A program made the translations under genes and the position numbers. Below the pieces are notes generated by a model. The model saw only the letters and a list, made by a program, of their open reading frames with translations, did no database searches and was not told the origin of the DNA. Shown one piece after another: positions 46,318 through 58,876 of a stretch of DNA of 64,000 bases. The number at the start of each line of letters is the position of its first letter. Positions within the stretch are counted from its first letter, which is position 1. Source of the stretch: Typhlomys cinereus (taxonomy: Eukaryota > Chordata > Mammalia > Rodentia > Platacanthomyidae); assembly GCA_023101885.1 (NCBI GenBank), contig JALPQD010000404.1, forward strand, positions 1,146,470-1,210,469, read 5' to 3'.

Positions 46318-47104
46318 AGTTATAAAAGCTCAATAAGTATCCCATTCCATCCCCTTCCCTCCTCCCCTCTCCTTGTTCCCCCATCCTCCTCTCTCCTCTC
46401 TTCCCTATCTCTCACCCCTCTTTCTTCTCTCTTCCTCTCTTGGTGGTTCCTGCTTGCTCCTTCCCATTCTCCTGCACATCTGTTTATGTGGGTGCTGAAT
46501 TTCCCTCTGAGTAATTTACACTAGTGGCAAGTAATTTACACTCAGTGGCAAGCCTTGGGGGTCACTTCTTGGGCTGCCAATTAATATGGAAATGCTACTA
46601 TATCTGTTTAATCCCTTGCCTATAAGGATCCTATTATCTGAAACCTTCTCTTGTAAGATCCATGCTGGATTTTGAGGGATTGTTGACATGTCAGCCATTG
46701 TGAAGGTCAGGCGAGGTCAAAAGACATTGTGGCTATATTCTGGATGCTTCAACCCTGGTTGTGTGGAGTATCTTACATATCATTGGACCTCCTTATCTTT
46801 AGTGTTTTACAATCTTGCTGCCCTCACTTCTGCAAGGTTCCATGAATGAGGAGATTTGGCTGGTCTGTTTCCAGATGAATATTGAAAGGGCTTTGGTATT
46901 TGAAATTATGTTTTGTTGTTATGTTCAGTTTTCTTGTTCTTGCACTGACCTGGATACATCTTGATTGAGTATAGAGGTCCTCTCCTAACCAAAGATAAAA
47001 AGTATATAAATGAACATCTTAATATAAATAGAACTTAAATGTAGATGGAAAAATAGGAGTAGGACAAAGTAGTGAGTAGGATCAGTCTCCCAGTTGCTGG
47101 TTGG
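46318..47104 (-). mobile_element. L1 3'-UTR fragment nested in the old L1
   Basis: It begins 'tataaaagctcaataagtat' plus a C-rich tract and runs through 3'-UTR sequence like that of 3300-4090 before old L1 ORF2 resumes. No clear target duplication is seen. Confidence 0.75.
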
Positions 47105-47382
47105 TTAACATTTGTGAAAGGTTTGAATTTTGTCCCTAGAAAAGTTTATTTTAATTTTCATGGTCCATCTTCTAATTGGGTTATTTATAATCTTGGTGTT
47201 TAATTTTTTAACTTCTTAGTGCACTTTGGATTACAGAGCTCTATCATATGTGGTTGGTGAAGATTTTCTCCCATTCCATGGGTTGTATTTTTGTTTGGTT
47301 TACAATGTCTTTAGCTGAATAAAAGCTTTTTAATTTCATAAGATCCCATTTATTCAGTGTTGGTTCTAGTGTCTGTGCTATT
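47105..47382 (-). mobile_element. Old L1 host element, ORF2 segment between insertions
   Basis: ORF2 sequence ('ctcccattccatgggttgta' near 47269) ends with agtgtctgtgctatt at 47368-47382, the left copy of the target duplication of the following full-length L1. Confidence 0.8.
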
Positions 47383-48402
47383 TTTTATTATTAATATATT
47401 TTTATCATAATTTCAGCTCATACAAACATAATAGGTACACCAGTTCCCTCCCTCCCTCCTCCTCCCCACGTACCCCCTGCTGCCCCTCCCCACCACCCTC
47501 CCTCCCCATCCCCCAGTGCCTCCCGCCCCAATTCCCAGAGAGTCCTTTCTTGAGCATGCCTGATTTTCCTCTGGGCCCTCCTCTCCGATAACGTACAAGG
47601 ACCCAGTGGCCTTTCCCTGAACCTTTTCCCGTGTTCCCCATAGGTATAGGAAAACTGCTGTGGCTGCCAATCCTTTGCCTCCAAGGATCTTGGTGACTTT
47701 AGCAGATGCTAGACTTTGTGAGGTCAACAGTGTGTTGGACAATGCGCAGGGCATGCAAAGTCCAATTATGATTGCTTCAGCCCTAACTAGTATGGAGTAT
47801 CTTACATATCATTGCTCCTCCCATCCTTTTGCTCTTACACTCTTACCGCCCCCTCTTCCGCAAATTTCCCTGAGCTTCAAGATGGGGAGAGATTAAGCTG
47901 GCCTAGTTCTAGGTGGTTGATATAGAGTCTCTGAAGTTCTGGATTGTGGTTTGTTGATTTTCTTTTGCATTTTTTTTGCTCCTGCATTGCCCTTCACTCC
48001 ATCCTGGTGGGCATTGTATGTTACCCCCTGGCCAGAGAAAAAAACTGTTAAACTAGAGTCTTGTGATAAAAGCACATTCAAAGGTAGATGTAATAAAAGT
48101 GGGAAACCACAGTGAGGGAGGGGTCTATCACCCATTTGCAAAATGGTTACTTTTTATCTGCCAGACTATATGCCCTCCTCTTCTGGTGAGATCATACCCA
48201 CTCAGTAGTAAATGATCAGGAACAAAAGTCTGTGAACTTAATCAGATGTCTCATTACTTATTTGGGTCCTTAATGGAGGCCTATTTTCTCTGCTGTAACA
48301 TGGTCACTTCTCTCCTTGTTTCTGGTGTGGCCCTCCTACCCCATCCCTCCTGTTCATAATCCTTGCAATTACTGTCTCTAGGTGGGCTGGGTGGGTTTGG
48401 TA

Positions 48403-51400
48403 CTAGGAGCCACCTATTAGGGAGTACATACGGTGCTTAATTTTCTGGGTCTGGGATACTTCACTTAATATAATTGTTTCTAATGGCATACATTTCCCGG
48501 CAAATTCCAGTAATTCATCATTTTTGATGGCTGAGTAGTACTCCATTGTATAGATGTACCACAGTTTCCTTATCCACTCGTCAACTGTTGGACATTTGGG
48601 CTGATTCCATGACTTTGCTACTGTAAACAGTGCTGCTGTGAACATGGTCGTGCTTGTGCTATCGAGGTGAACCTCTGCTGTATGGGGGGTTATTCCCAAA
48701 AGTGGAATAGCAGGGTCATGTGGCATTTCAATCTTTAATTTCTTTAAGAATCTCCAGACGGCTCGCCAGAGTGGCTGTATGAGCCTGCATTCCCACCAGC
48801 AAAGTAGGAGAGTTCCCCTCTCTCCACATCCTCTCCAGCATTTGTTGTTGTTTGTATTGTGGATATTTGCCCTCCTGACCGGGGTGAGATGATATCTCAG
48901 GGAAGTTTTGATTTGCATTGCCCTGATGGCTAAGGAAGTGGAGCATTTTTTCAGATATTTGTTAGACATTTTAATTTCATCCCTGGTAAAGTTTCTTTTA
49001 AGTTCCAGGGCCCATTTCTTAATTGGGCCATTGGTTTCCTTGGTGTTTAGTTTTCTAAGTTCTTTGTGCACTCTGGACAGCAGAGTTCTATCAGATGTGT
49101 GGTTAGTGAAGATTTTCTCCCATTCTGTGGGTTCCCTTTGAGCTCGCGTTACAATCTCTTTATCTGAACAGAAGCTCTTTAATTTCACAAGATCCCAACT
49201 GTTGAGAGTTGGTAGCAGTGACTGTGCCATTGGATGTCTGTTTAGGAACTGTTGGCCTAGCCCAATCAGCTTGAGGGAGTTCCCTATCCTTTCAACTATG
49301 GTTTTTAAAGTCTCTGGCCTGATATCAAGGTCCTTGATCCATTTGGAATTAAGTCTTGTACATGATGACAAGTACGGGTCCAGCTTTAATCTTCTGCATG
49401 TGGAGATCCAGTTTTGCCAGCACCATTTGTTGAAGATGCTGTTCTTTTTCCATTACAATCTTTGGGCCCCTTTGTCAAAGACCAAATGGCTGTAACTTTG
49501 TGGGCTTATATCTGGGTCTTCAATCCTTATCCATTGATCTGAGTGTCTATTTTGGAGCCAGTACCAGGCTGCCTTTATAACTATGGATTTGTAGTATAGA
49601 CTTAAGTTTGGTATGGCAATAACTCCAGCAGTGTTTTTGTTACTCAGGATTGTTTTTGCTATCCTGGGTCTTTTGTGCCTCCATATGAACTTTGAGAGTG
49701 CTTGTTCAACTTCTTTGAAGAATTGCTTTGGGATTTTGATTGGTATAGCATTGAATCTGTATATTCCTTTGGTAGGATGGTCATTTTTACGATGTTGATT
49801 CTGCCAATCCAGGAACAAGGGAGGTCTTTCCACCTTCTGGTGTCTTCTACTATTTCTTTCTATAGGGTTTTAAAGTTTTCATTGTAGAGGTCTTTTACCT
49901 CCTTGGTTAGGTTTACATCAAGGTATTTCATTTTTTTAGGGGCTATAGTAAATGGGATAGTTTCTCTCAAGGCTTTTTCACTCCTTTCATTCTGGGCATA
50001 TAGGAAGGCCTCTGATTTTTCCACATTTATTTTGTATCCTGCCACCCTGCTGAACTTCTCAATTAGTTCCAGGATCTTCCTGGTGGAGTTTTTGGGATCC
50101 CTCAGGTATAAGATCATGTCATCTGCAAATAGGGATAGTTTGACTTCTTCCTTGCCAATTTGAATCCCTCTTATGTCTCTTTCTTGTCTTATGGGTTCAG
50201 CTAAGACTTCAAGTACAATATTGAATAGAAGTGGTGAGAGTGGACAGCCTTGTCTAGTTCCTGATCGAAGTGGGAATACTTCCAATTGTTCCCCATTGAG
50301 CAAAATCCTTGCTGTGGGCATGTTGTATACAGCTTTTATTATATTGATAAAGGTTCCTTCCATTCCTACTGTCTCTAGCGTTTTGATCATAAAAGGCTGT
50401 TGGATCTTGTCAAAAGCTTTTTCTGCATCTATTGAGAGTATCATGTGGTCTTGGACTTTGGACTGGTTTACATGATTTATTACATTGATTGATTTGCGTA
50501 TGTTGAAACAACATTGTGTGCTGGAGATGAAGCCTACTTGGTCCCCGTGAATGATCTTTTTAATATGGTTTTGAATCCGATTTATTAAGACTTTGTTGAG
50601 AATTTTTGCATCTGTGTTCATCAGAGAGATCGGCCTATAGTTTTCTTTTTTAAGTGAATCTTTATTAGGTTTTGGGATTAAAACAATATTAGCTTCATAG
50701 AAGGAATTTGGTAGTGTTCCTTCCTTTGCTATTTGATGGAAGAGTTTAAGGAGTATTGGTGTTATTAACTCCTTAAATGTCTGGTAGAACTCTGTGCTGA
50801 ATCCATCTGGTCCAGGACATTTTTTGGTGGGAAGATTTGAGATTACTTCTTCAATTTCCTTATATGTTATAGGACTATTTAAATAATTCACAACTTCCTG
50901 ATTCAATTTCGGTAAGTTGTGTTTACTTAGAAATTCATCCATCTCTTTTGTGTTGTCAAACTTCACAGAGTATAAGTTTTTGAAATATGATGTTATAATT
51001 CTCTGGATTTCTTGGGTATCAGTAGTGATAACTCCATGTTCATTTCTGATTTTGTTAATTTGGGTTTTCTCTCTCCTGCTTTTGGTTAATTTAGCTAGGG
51101 GAGTATCAATCTTATTGATTTTTTCAAAGAACCAGCTTTTTTACTGGTTGATTTTTTCTATCGTTTTCTTAATTTCGATTTCAGATATTTCTCCCCTTAT
51201 TTTGCTAATCTCCTCTCTTCTACTACTTTTGGGATCGGATTGCTCTAGTTTCTCTAAAGCTTTAAGCTGCATTGTTAAGTTGTTTATTTCTGATGTTTCC
51301 ATTTTTTTGATGTAGGCATTAAAAGCTATGAACTTACCTGTTAGAACACCTTTCATTGTGTCCCAGAAATTTTGGTAAGTTGTATTTTCGTTATCATTCA

Positions 51401-52225
51401 CTTTCAGGAAATCTCGAATTTCCTTTTTAATTTCTTCCTGAATCAAGTTCTCATTCAGCATCATATTGTTAAGTTTCCAGGAGTTAGTGTATTTTCTCTT
51501 CTTTGTTGTGTTGTGGATGTCCAGCTTTAGGCCGTGGTGGTCTGATAGGGCACAGGTTAGAATTTCAACTTTTTTGTATATGTGTAGATTCGTTTTTTGG
51601 CCCAATATGTGATCTATTTTGGAGAAAGTTCCGTGTGCTGCCGAGAAAAATGTGTATTCTTTGGTACGTGGGTGAAGAGTTTGATAGAGATCTGTAAGGT
51701 CCATTTCTTTCAGGGTTTGATTAAGTTCCAAAGTGTCTCTGTTAAGCTTTTGATCTGTTGATCTATCCCATGTTGAGAGAGTGGTGTTGAAGTCCCCAAG
51801 AATTATCGTTTGGGGGTTGATTTCTTGCTTTAGACGCTGTAGGGTTTTCTTAATGAATGTGGGGGGCCCGTATTGGGTGCATATATGTTCAGTATTGTGA
51901 AGTCTTCCTGGTGAATTGTACCTGTGACTAAAATGTAGTATCCATCCGTGTCTCTTATAATTTTCTTTGGTTTGAAGTCCACTTTGTCTGATAACATAAT
52001 GGCTACCCCTGCCTGTTTTCTCCTTCCATTTGCTTGTAGAATTGTTGACCAGCCTTTTATTTTTAGAGTGTGCCTAACTTTTGTGGTGAGATGGGTTTCC
52101 TGCAGGCAGCAGATTGATGGATTGTGATTTTTAATCCAAGTTTGTAATCTGTGTCTCTTGATCGGTGAATTAATTCCATTAACATTTAGTGTTATAATGG
52201 AGAAACTATTTTTAATTCCAGATAT
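48403..52225 (-). pseudogene. L1 ORF2 (endonuclease/RT), near-complete but frameshifted
   Basis: The length is normal (3,823 bp). The expected start codon at 52223-52225 reads ATA rather than ATG. Open pieces: 51141-51731 (endonuclease end and linker), 49860-50966 (368 codons, RT with [18 protein letters not shown] and the catalytic FADDMILY box), 49453-49833, and 48403-49371 (322 codons, C-terminal domain). In the zinc-knuckle segment near 48820 the histidine is replaced by leucine (CWRGCGERGTLLLCWWEC). Shifts lie near 51735, 51130, 49850 and 49420. Confidence 0.93.
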
Positions 52226-52275
52226 TTATTATGTGTAGTAGTTTTTATAAGTATATTGCTTCGCTTTTAATGGTG

Positions 52276-53339
52276 TTATATTTGCCTTCTGTTCTCCTGG
52301 ATATGCCTTTTTTTTTCTTCATGCTTGAGTATCATTTCTAGCATTTTTTGAAGGCCTGATTTGGTGGACATGTATCCCTTCAAGTTGTCTTTGTGCTGGA
52401 AAATTTTTCTTTCTCCCTCGATCATGACTGATAGTTTTGCTGGGTAAATCAGCCTGGGTTGACATTTTTGCTCATTCAATACTTGAAGTATGTCTCTCCA
52501 AGCTCTTCTTGCTTTCACTGTTTTGACTGAGAAGTCATTTGTTATTTTAATAGGTTTACCTTTAAAAGTGACTTGTTTTTCTCCCTTGAAGCTCTCAGCA
52601 CCAGTTCTCTATCTTGAATGTGGAGTGTCTTAATTATTATTTGCCATGGCGTGCTTCTGTTTTGGTCGTATCTGATTGGGGTGCGGAATGCCTCTTGTAT
52701 ATGGATGGGCCTCTCTTTTTTTAGATGAGGAAAGTTTTCCTTGATGATCGTTTGAAAAATTTCCTCAGGGGTGGTATTTTGAGATTCTTGCTCTGGTATT
52801 CCATGAATACGCATGTTAGGCTTCTTCAGGGTGTCCCATATCTCTTGGATATTTCTCTCAAGTATCTTTTTGGCTTTAACAACCTCTTCCATTGAGCTGG
52901 CTAGTACTCCCACTTTATCTTCAAGGTCTGAAATTCTGTTTTCTGTTTCATTAGTTCTGTTGATAAGACTCTCTGTGGCATTCTGGGTTGACGATAACTT
53001 GTCTTGTAGCTCACTTTTAAACTCTGCTTGAGTCTGTTTTAACTGCTCTATGCCAGTTTTTGTTTCTTGCACTCTTTTTCTCAACTCCTCCAAATGTCTG
53101 TTGTGTTCCTCTTCAAAGTGATTGATTCGATTATTTAATTCCTCCCGGATTTCCTCTTTCATAGTATTGAACATGGTAATGATCATATTTTGAAAGTCAT
53201 TATCCTGGGTCAGGCTTTCTTGGCCTTTTTCCGCGGGTTTGTTCTGGTTGGAGTCTAACATTATGGGATTAATTTCTTCAGTGGGAAATTTGTTTACTTG
53301 AGTGTTGCTTCTCATGGATTTGCACTTTGACTTTGGCAT
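52276..53339 (-). pseudogene. L1 ORF1, one frameshift
   Basis: ORF1p packages L1 RNA as a trimer. The first 265 codons are open (53339 down to 52545): basic N-terminus, long coiled coil with heptads (HLEELRKRVQETKTGIEQLK, INRTNETENRISDLEDKV) and RRM (NMRIHGIPEQES). A frameshift near 52540 separates the C-terminal domain (52276-52518, RRAWRDILQVLNEQKCQPRL). It is the best-preserved ORF1 in the window. Confidence 0.92.
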
Positions 53340-53744
53340 TGTCGTTTTAACTCTTAAGATCTTTCAATTTCACTAAACTGAATTATTTGGCCTGGGGTTC
53401 TGGGGGTGGGCAGGGACAGAACTTACCTAGGTCGCGGGTGAGGCCCGGCTGGACCGCGCGCACCCCGACCAGTGGAGCAGGGTGGGGAATGGGAGGATGG
53501 GGGCGTCGGCATGGAGCTATTTAACCTGAGGGCAGCTGGGGCGGGCCTGGGCACAGGGGGAGGTCCTTCTCGTCCCTGGTCCCTGCGCACGGCTCCGGCT
53601 GGATGGTGGGAGTCGGAGCCGGGTCCCTTTGGGCAGACCTGGGGTCCTGGTGGGTGGGTGCGGGCGGAGACTTACCTAGGTCGCGAGGTACTCCGGCTGG
53701 ACCGCGCGCTCGCCCCGACTGGCGAAGCGGGGTGGGGTAAAGGC
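53340..53744 (-). promoter_or_regulatory. L1 5' UTR with tandem 249-bp GC-rich monomers
   Basis: The motif acttacctaggtcgcg starts at 53421 and again at 53670, a spacing of 249 bp, and the following text (ccggctggaccgcgcgc, then cccgac, then gcggggtgggg or similar) repeats with differences. About 1.3 units are present. Tandem GC-rich promoter monomers are a known trait of rodent L1s. The AT-rich inner 5'-UTR part found in the other copies here is missing. Confidence 0.85.
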
Positions 53745-54976
53745 AGTGTCTGTGCTATTATTGCGTTTCTCTTTAGGAAATATTGGGCTACCCCAATCCC
53801 TTTGAGGGAGTTCACTACTTTTTCAACTAGGATTTTTGTAGTCTCTGGCCTAATATTAAGGTCCTTGATCCATTTTGGAGTTGATTTTTGTGCATGGGGA
53901 CAAGTATGGTTCTAGGTGTTCTCTTTCCATTGAGTTTTTTGGGACCCTTAGTCTAAGATCAAATGGCTATAATTATGAGGGCTTATGTCTAGATTTTAAG
54001 CCCTTATCAATTGATCTTCGTGTCTGCTTTGGAAGCCAATGCCAGGCTGTTTCTATCACTGTGGATTTGTAGTATTGATTACTGTTTTATACAGTGATAT
54101 CATCAGCAGTATTTTTGTTACTCAGCATTGTTTTGGTTCTTCTGGACCTTTTGTGCTTCCACATGAATTTTGAGATCTTTGGTCAATTTTTAAAAAGAAT
54201 TTCTTAGGGATTTTGATTGGTATTGCATTGAATCTCCATATTGCTTTTGGTAGTCTGGTCATTTTTGTGATGTTGATTTTGCAGATGCAAGAGCAATGGA
54301 GGTTTTTCTACCTTATTGTGTTTTCTCTAATTTCCTTCTTTAGGGTTTTAAAGTTTTCAATAAAAGTTATTTAACTTCTTTGGTTAGATTCATACCAAGG
54401 TATTTCATTTTTTAAGGGCTATGGTAAATTGGATTGTTTCTGTTAGGATTTTCTTAATTTTTTTCCCTTCGTATATTGGAAGGCCAATGATTTTTGCACA
54501 TTTATTTTATAACCTGCAACTCTGATGAACTTATTTATTTTTTCCAGGAGTTTTCACGTGGAGTTTTTTCGAATCTCTCGATGATATGATCATTTCTTCT
54601 GGAAATAGAGATATCTTGAATCTCTTTTCCATTTTAAATATCTTTTAACTCCCTCTCTTTTATTAAGGCTCTAGCTAAGACTTCAAGTACAATATTGAAT
54701 GGAAGTGGTGAGGAGGACAGCCTTGTCTAGTTCTTGATCAAACTGGGAATGCTTGAAAATTTTCCCTGTTTAATATAATCCTTGCTTTTGACTTTTTGTG
54801 TATAGCTTTTATTATGTTGATATAAGTTCTTTCTGTTCCAAATGTCTTCAGGGTTTTGTTCATAAAAGTATGTCAAAAACTTTTTCTGCATCTATCCAGA
54901 GCATTATGTGGTCTTGGATTTTGTTTTTGTTTAAGAGATGGATTATTTTTGTTGAGTGGTATGCAGAAACAATCTT
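53745..54976 (-). mobile_element. Old L1 host element, ORF2 middle
   Basis: It resumes ORF2 immediately after the 15-bp duplication and runs through C-terminal and RT-region sequence with many stops. It is interrupted at 54977 by a SINE. Confidence 0.8.
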
Positions 54977-55288
54977 TATTTTAGAAAAATTTTTATCATT
55001 TATTATATTGTGTGTGTTGCGTGTGTACATGTGTGTGTATGTATGTGTGTGTATGTATGTGTGTGTGTGTGTAGAACCATGGACAAATTCAAGAGCCACC
55101 ATGGACTGCCGCCACCTCCTCCTTGTTTACTCTGCCCAGGGATTCACAGGCTCTGCCCTACCAGGACCAGAAACGCAGGCCAACCTCGCTTCTGCCCGGC
55201 GTCTATAAGTGAAGTTTAGGATCCGAACTCAGGACCTTTTGCCTGCAGGGCAGAGGCTTAACCCCTGAGCCACCTCTCCAGCCCCTAT
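54977..55288 (-). mobile_element. tRNA-derived SINE in old L1
   Basis: It is the third full copy of the family at 4114 and 7578: head near 55288-55215 (minus strand), shared body, long (TG)n on the + strand at 55008-55073 and an A-rich tail. The flanks agaaacaatctt (54965-54976) and agaagtaatctt (55289-55300) agree at 10 of 12 positions, a slightly decayed target duplication. Confidence 0.88.
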
Positions 55289-56780
55289 AGAAGTAATCTT
55301 GTGTGCCTGGAATAAATCCCATTTGATCATAGTAAATAATCATTTGGATATGTTTCTTAATCCAAGTTGCTAAGAATTTGTTGAGAATCTTTGTAACTGA
55401 GTTCATTGAAGAGATTGGCCTGATTTTCCTTTTTGATTGTATCGTTATTAGGTTATGGGTTACTATAATACTAGATTAGCAGAAAGAACTTGGAAGTAAG
55501 TGTTCTTTCCTTTGCCAATTTTTGGGATAGTTTAAGGAATAGTGGTGTTAATTTTTCTTATACTTGGTGTCCAGGATATTCTCAGTGGAAAAATCAGTGT
55601 TTATTTTGGTAGGTTAACCTCTAAAAGGACTTGTTTTATTTCTCTAGAAGTTCTCAGTACTTTTTCTTGGTCTTGTATGTGTAGTGTTTTGACTATGATT
55701 TGCCATTGTTGGTTTCTAGGTTGTTATATCTTGAGTGTGATATTCCTCCTGTATTTAGATGGGCATCTTTTTATTTAGGTGTTGGATGTTTTTCTTTAGA
55801 ATAATTTGAGAAATTTCCCCAGGTGTGGTATTTTGGATTTTTTTCCTGGTATTCAATGAATGTGTAGGTTATGCTTCTTCAAAATGTCTCATAACTCTTG
55901 AACATTCCTCTCAAGTATCTTTTTGGCTTTTACAACCTCTTTGAACTAGGTTGTTTTTCAGTTTGCGTGAAGATCTGTTATTCTATTTTCTGTTTTTTCA
56001 GTTCAACTGATAAGACTTCCTGTTGTGTTCTGTGTTGAAGATAGCTCCTCTTTTAGTTAACATTCAATCTCTCCTTGCCATAGTTTTAATTGTTCTATGC
56101 CTAGTTTTGTTTTGTCAACTGCTTTTCTCATCCATGTGCCTGTTATGTTCCTATTCAAATTGGTTGGTGAGATTGTTTAACTCCTCCTGGATTTCCTCTA
56201 TTATTGGTTTGATCATAATAAAGATCAGGCTTTGAAAATCATTATGTCTGGTATAGCTTTCTTGGCTATTTTCATGAATTTCTTTTGGTTGGATACCATC
56301 ATTATGAGTATGATGCTTTTTGTAAGAGATATGTTGTCTTAGTTTTTGTTGTTTCTCATGGATTTGCATTGTGACTTAGGCATTTTTTTGTTTTATCTCT
56401 AATGTTTTTGTTGATGTGTGCTTTTGGTTGATCCATTTCAAACAATACTATCACACTGGAGCAGTTACTACTACTATTGTTTGCTTTTTTGAATGCATCT
56501 ATCTCATGTTCCTTGGTGTTGTTTCCTAGATGAGACTATTGGACTGTTAGCATATCAATTAGGGTAGGTTTATTAGACAGGGATTGAAGATTAGTATGGT
56601 AGTTTAATATTTACCTTTTATTTCCTTGGCAATGTATAATGGTGAATGGTTAAGTCCCTGAGGTCTTATGGGCTTTTGGGGTGGCTCTATGGAAAACTTA
56701 AAATATGGTGACTATCAAATGGGAATAACAACAAGGTAAAAAGTGTTTAAGTATCTTAGAACAGGAAGCAAAATTTCTCT
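55289..56780 (-). mobile_element. Old L1 host element, RT remnant, ORF1 and 5' UTR
   Basis: A short RT-region piece (55289-55560) jumps to ORF1 near 55580; most of the endonuclease part is missing. ORF1 remnants run to a start near 56381, and a 5' UTR of the shared AT-rich type follows to about 56780 ('tagatgagactattggactg' near 56527). All frames are broken. Confidence 0.72.
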
Positions 56781-57535
56781 TCAATTTGATGGGAAGATTT
56801 TTGAAGTTGTCAGTTTTATGGTGTTCATTCTGTCAGCCCATTGTTTGGGGTTTTCTGGACACTGTTAAGTTCTTGCAAGATTTAAAGTTCTTTAATGATT
56901 GTGGGTGGGCATGAGTGGGGGAAGAGAATGAGGAGAAAAAGGAAAGAATGCAACACTAAGATGTGTAGGAGTCTTGATGAGCGTGGTCTAACAACTGCCA
57001 CCAACCTCACAAGGAGATGCAATGAGCCAACTTCAAACCTGGGCAGAAGAGAGAAGTGGAACCTTTTTAAAGATACCTCTTAGTATTTGAATTTCCTCCT
57101 GAGAAAAGTCTCTTATTTAGTTCTAGGAATTATTTTTTAATTGGATTGATTGCCTTGAAGGTATTTAATTTTTTAAATAAATTTGTGGGCTTTGGATATT
57201 AGTACACTATCTATTTTAGGTAGCAAAGATTATTTTCCCATTACATAATGTATCTTTTGATTAGAGTCATTTTTTTGGCTAAACTAAAGCTATTTAATTT
57301 CATAAAATCCTACTTCCTGAATGCTCATTTTATTTCCTGTCCACTCTGGGTCTTATTCAGAAAATGCTATTACTGGACAGTTACTTCTTTTCTATGTCTC
57401 ATTCATTCTTCTTGGATTTTTATGACCTCTTGCCTAACATTGAGGTGTCTTATCCATTCGAAATTAATTTTTTTGCAGGGTTCCAGACAGGGGTCCTTTT
57501 CATTCTTTTGAATGTTGATATCTAATTTAGCCAGC
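56781..57535 (-). mobile_element. Very old L1 ORF2 fragments
   Basis: 57110-57535 resembles an ancient L1 ORF2 C-terminal region on the minus strand ('tttcccattacataatgtat' near 57233, 'tccattcgaaattaattttt' near 57452). 56781-57109 has an ORF2-like start followed by sequence I do not recognise. Confidence 0.55.
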
Positions 57536-57537
57536 AC

Positions 57538-57812
57538 CTGCCACTGACTGACTGAGTCGGGACAAGGACAGGGGATCCAGGGATCACACAACTCTAGTGG
57601 AAGGTGAATCTGAGTCTGTTTATTGCAGCACAAATCTAGAGATTAAGTAAAAATTTTTTGGCAAGCAAAAGCAGGTTGCGGTTTCATAAGGAACAAAGGA
57701 CATCAACCATAGGAGTGAAAGACAATAATTGGGACATAACCAGTGTTTCACTGTTCTGTAAAAAATCAAGCTGCCTTAAAAATAACTAAAATTTCACGTG
57801 CTAGGACAGTTT
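57538..57812 (-). repeat. Possible solo LTR
   Basis: Read on the minus strand it begins tgtcctagcacgtg, contains gctgcaataaacagac (a poly(A)-signal-like AATAAA near the R region), a pyrimidine-rich end and closes near ...agtcagtggca. This is the order of a short class II LTR. I see no matching internal sequence and no convincing target duplication. Confidence 0.4.
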
Positions 57813-58876
57813 AACTATTTTTTAAAATAATTTATTTATTTATTTATTTATTTCTGCTCATACAAACTTAATAGGTATACCGGCCCCCTCCCTCCTTCTA
57901 CCCCTCCCTAGAACCCCTAGTTCTCTCCCCCTTTTTCCTCTTCTTTTCCCCCTCCCTCCATTTCTCCCAGTGCCCGCTCCCCCCAACTCTGAAGTATCCT
58001 CTAATGTGTATGTCAAACTTTCCTCTGGGCCCTCCTATTTGATGAAGTGTAAGGACTCAGTCGCATTTCCTAGGACTCTTTCTTGTGATCCCCATAAGTA
58101 TAGGAAAATTAATGTGGCTGTTACTCCCTATCTTCTAAGGATCCTAGTGCCTTTAGTCCATGCTAGACTTTGAGGACTCAATAATGTGTTGGTCATTGCG
58201 CAGGTCATGCAAAGTCCTATTATGATTGCTTCACCCTGATTTGTGTGGATTATCTTGCATATCATTACTCCTCCACATACTTGTGCTCTTACAATCTTAC
58301 TGCCCCTTCTTCGCAAATTTCCCTGAGCTTCAGGATGGGGAGAGATTAGGCTGACCTGATTCCAGGTGGTTAATATAGAATCTCTGATGTTCTGAATTAT
58401 GCTTTGCTGATTTTTTTTTCAGTTTTGCTGCTCCTGCAATGCCCTTCGCTCCATCCTGATGGGTATTGGATGTCACCCACTGGACAGAGATAAAAAGCTG
58501 TTAAAACAGAGTCTTATTATAAGAGTATATTCAAAGGTAGATGGAATAAAAGTAGGAGACTGCAGTGGGGGGGGGGTCAGTATCTCATTTGCACAATGGT
58601 TACTTTCTATCTGCCAGACTATATGCCCCCCACTTCTGGTGAAATCATATGCCCTCAGTTACAAATGATCAGGAAAGAAAATCTGTGAACTTAACCAGAA
58701 GTCTCATTGCTTACTTGCAGTTCTTGATGGTAGCCTATTTTCTCTGCCGTAACATGATCCCCCCTCTCTCCTTGTTTCTGGTGTGGCCCTCCTTCCCCTT
58801 TCATCCTGTTAATTATCTTTGCAATTACTGTATTACAGAGATTTATCTTTGAGTGTGCCTCTAAGCGGGTTTGTTA

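Larger units (their letters stand above)
47383..53744 (-). mobile_element. Full-length L1 (6,362 bp) with 15-bp target duplication
   Basis: The direct repeat agtgtctgtgctatt at 47368-47382 and 53745-53759 brackets a complete minus-strand L1: 5' UTR (53744-53340), ORF1 (53339-52276), ORF2 (52225-48403) and 3' UTR (48402-47383). The old L1 ORF2 reads through across the duplication. This is the least decayed L1 in the window (ORF2 pieces of 368 and 322 codons, ORF1 265 codons), yet both ORFs are broken. Its 5' UTR is a different module from the other L1s. Confidence 0.96.

Noticed and set aside
47368..53759. An active L1 candidate
   Set aside because: The ORF2 start codon is changed, ORF1 and ORF2 have frameshifts, and the zinc-knuckle histidine is lost.
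53472..53915. 147-codon + strand ORF
   Set aside because: It is an antisense reading of the L1 5'-UTR monomers that crosses the target duplication into old L1 ORF2.
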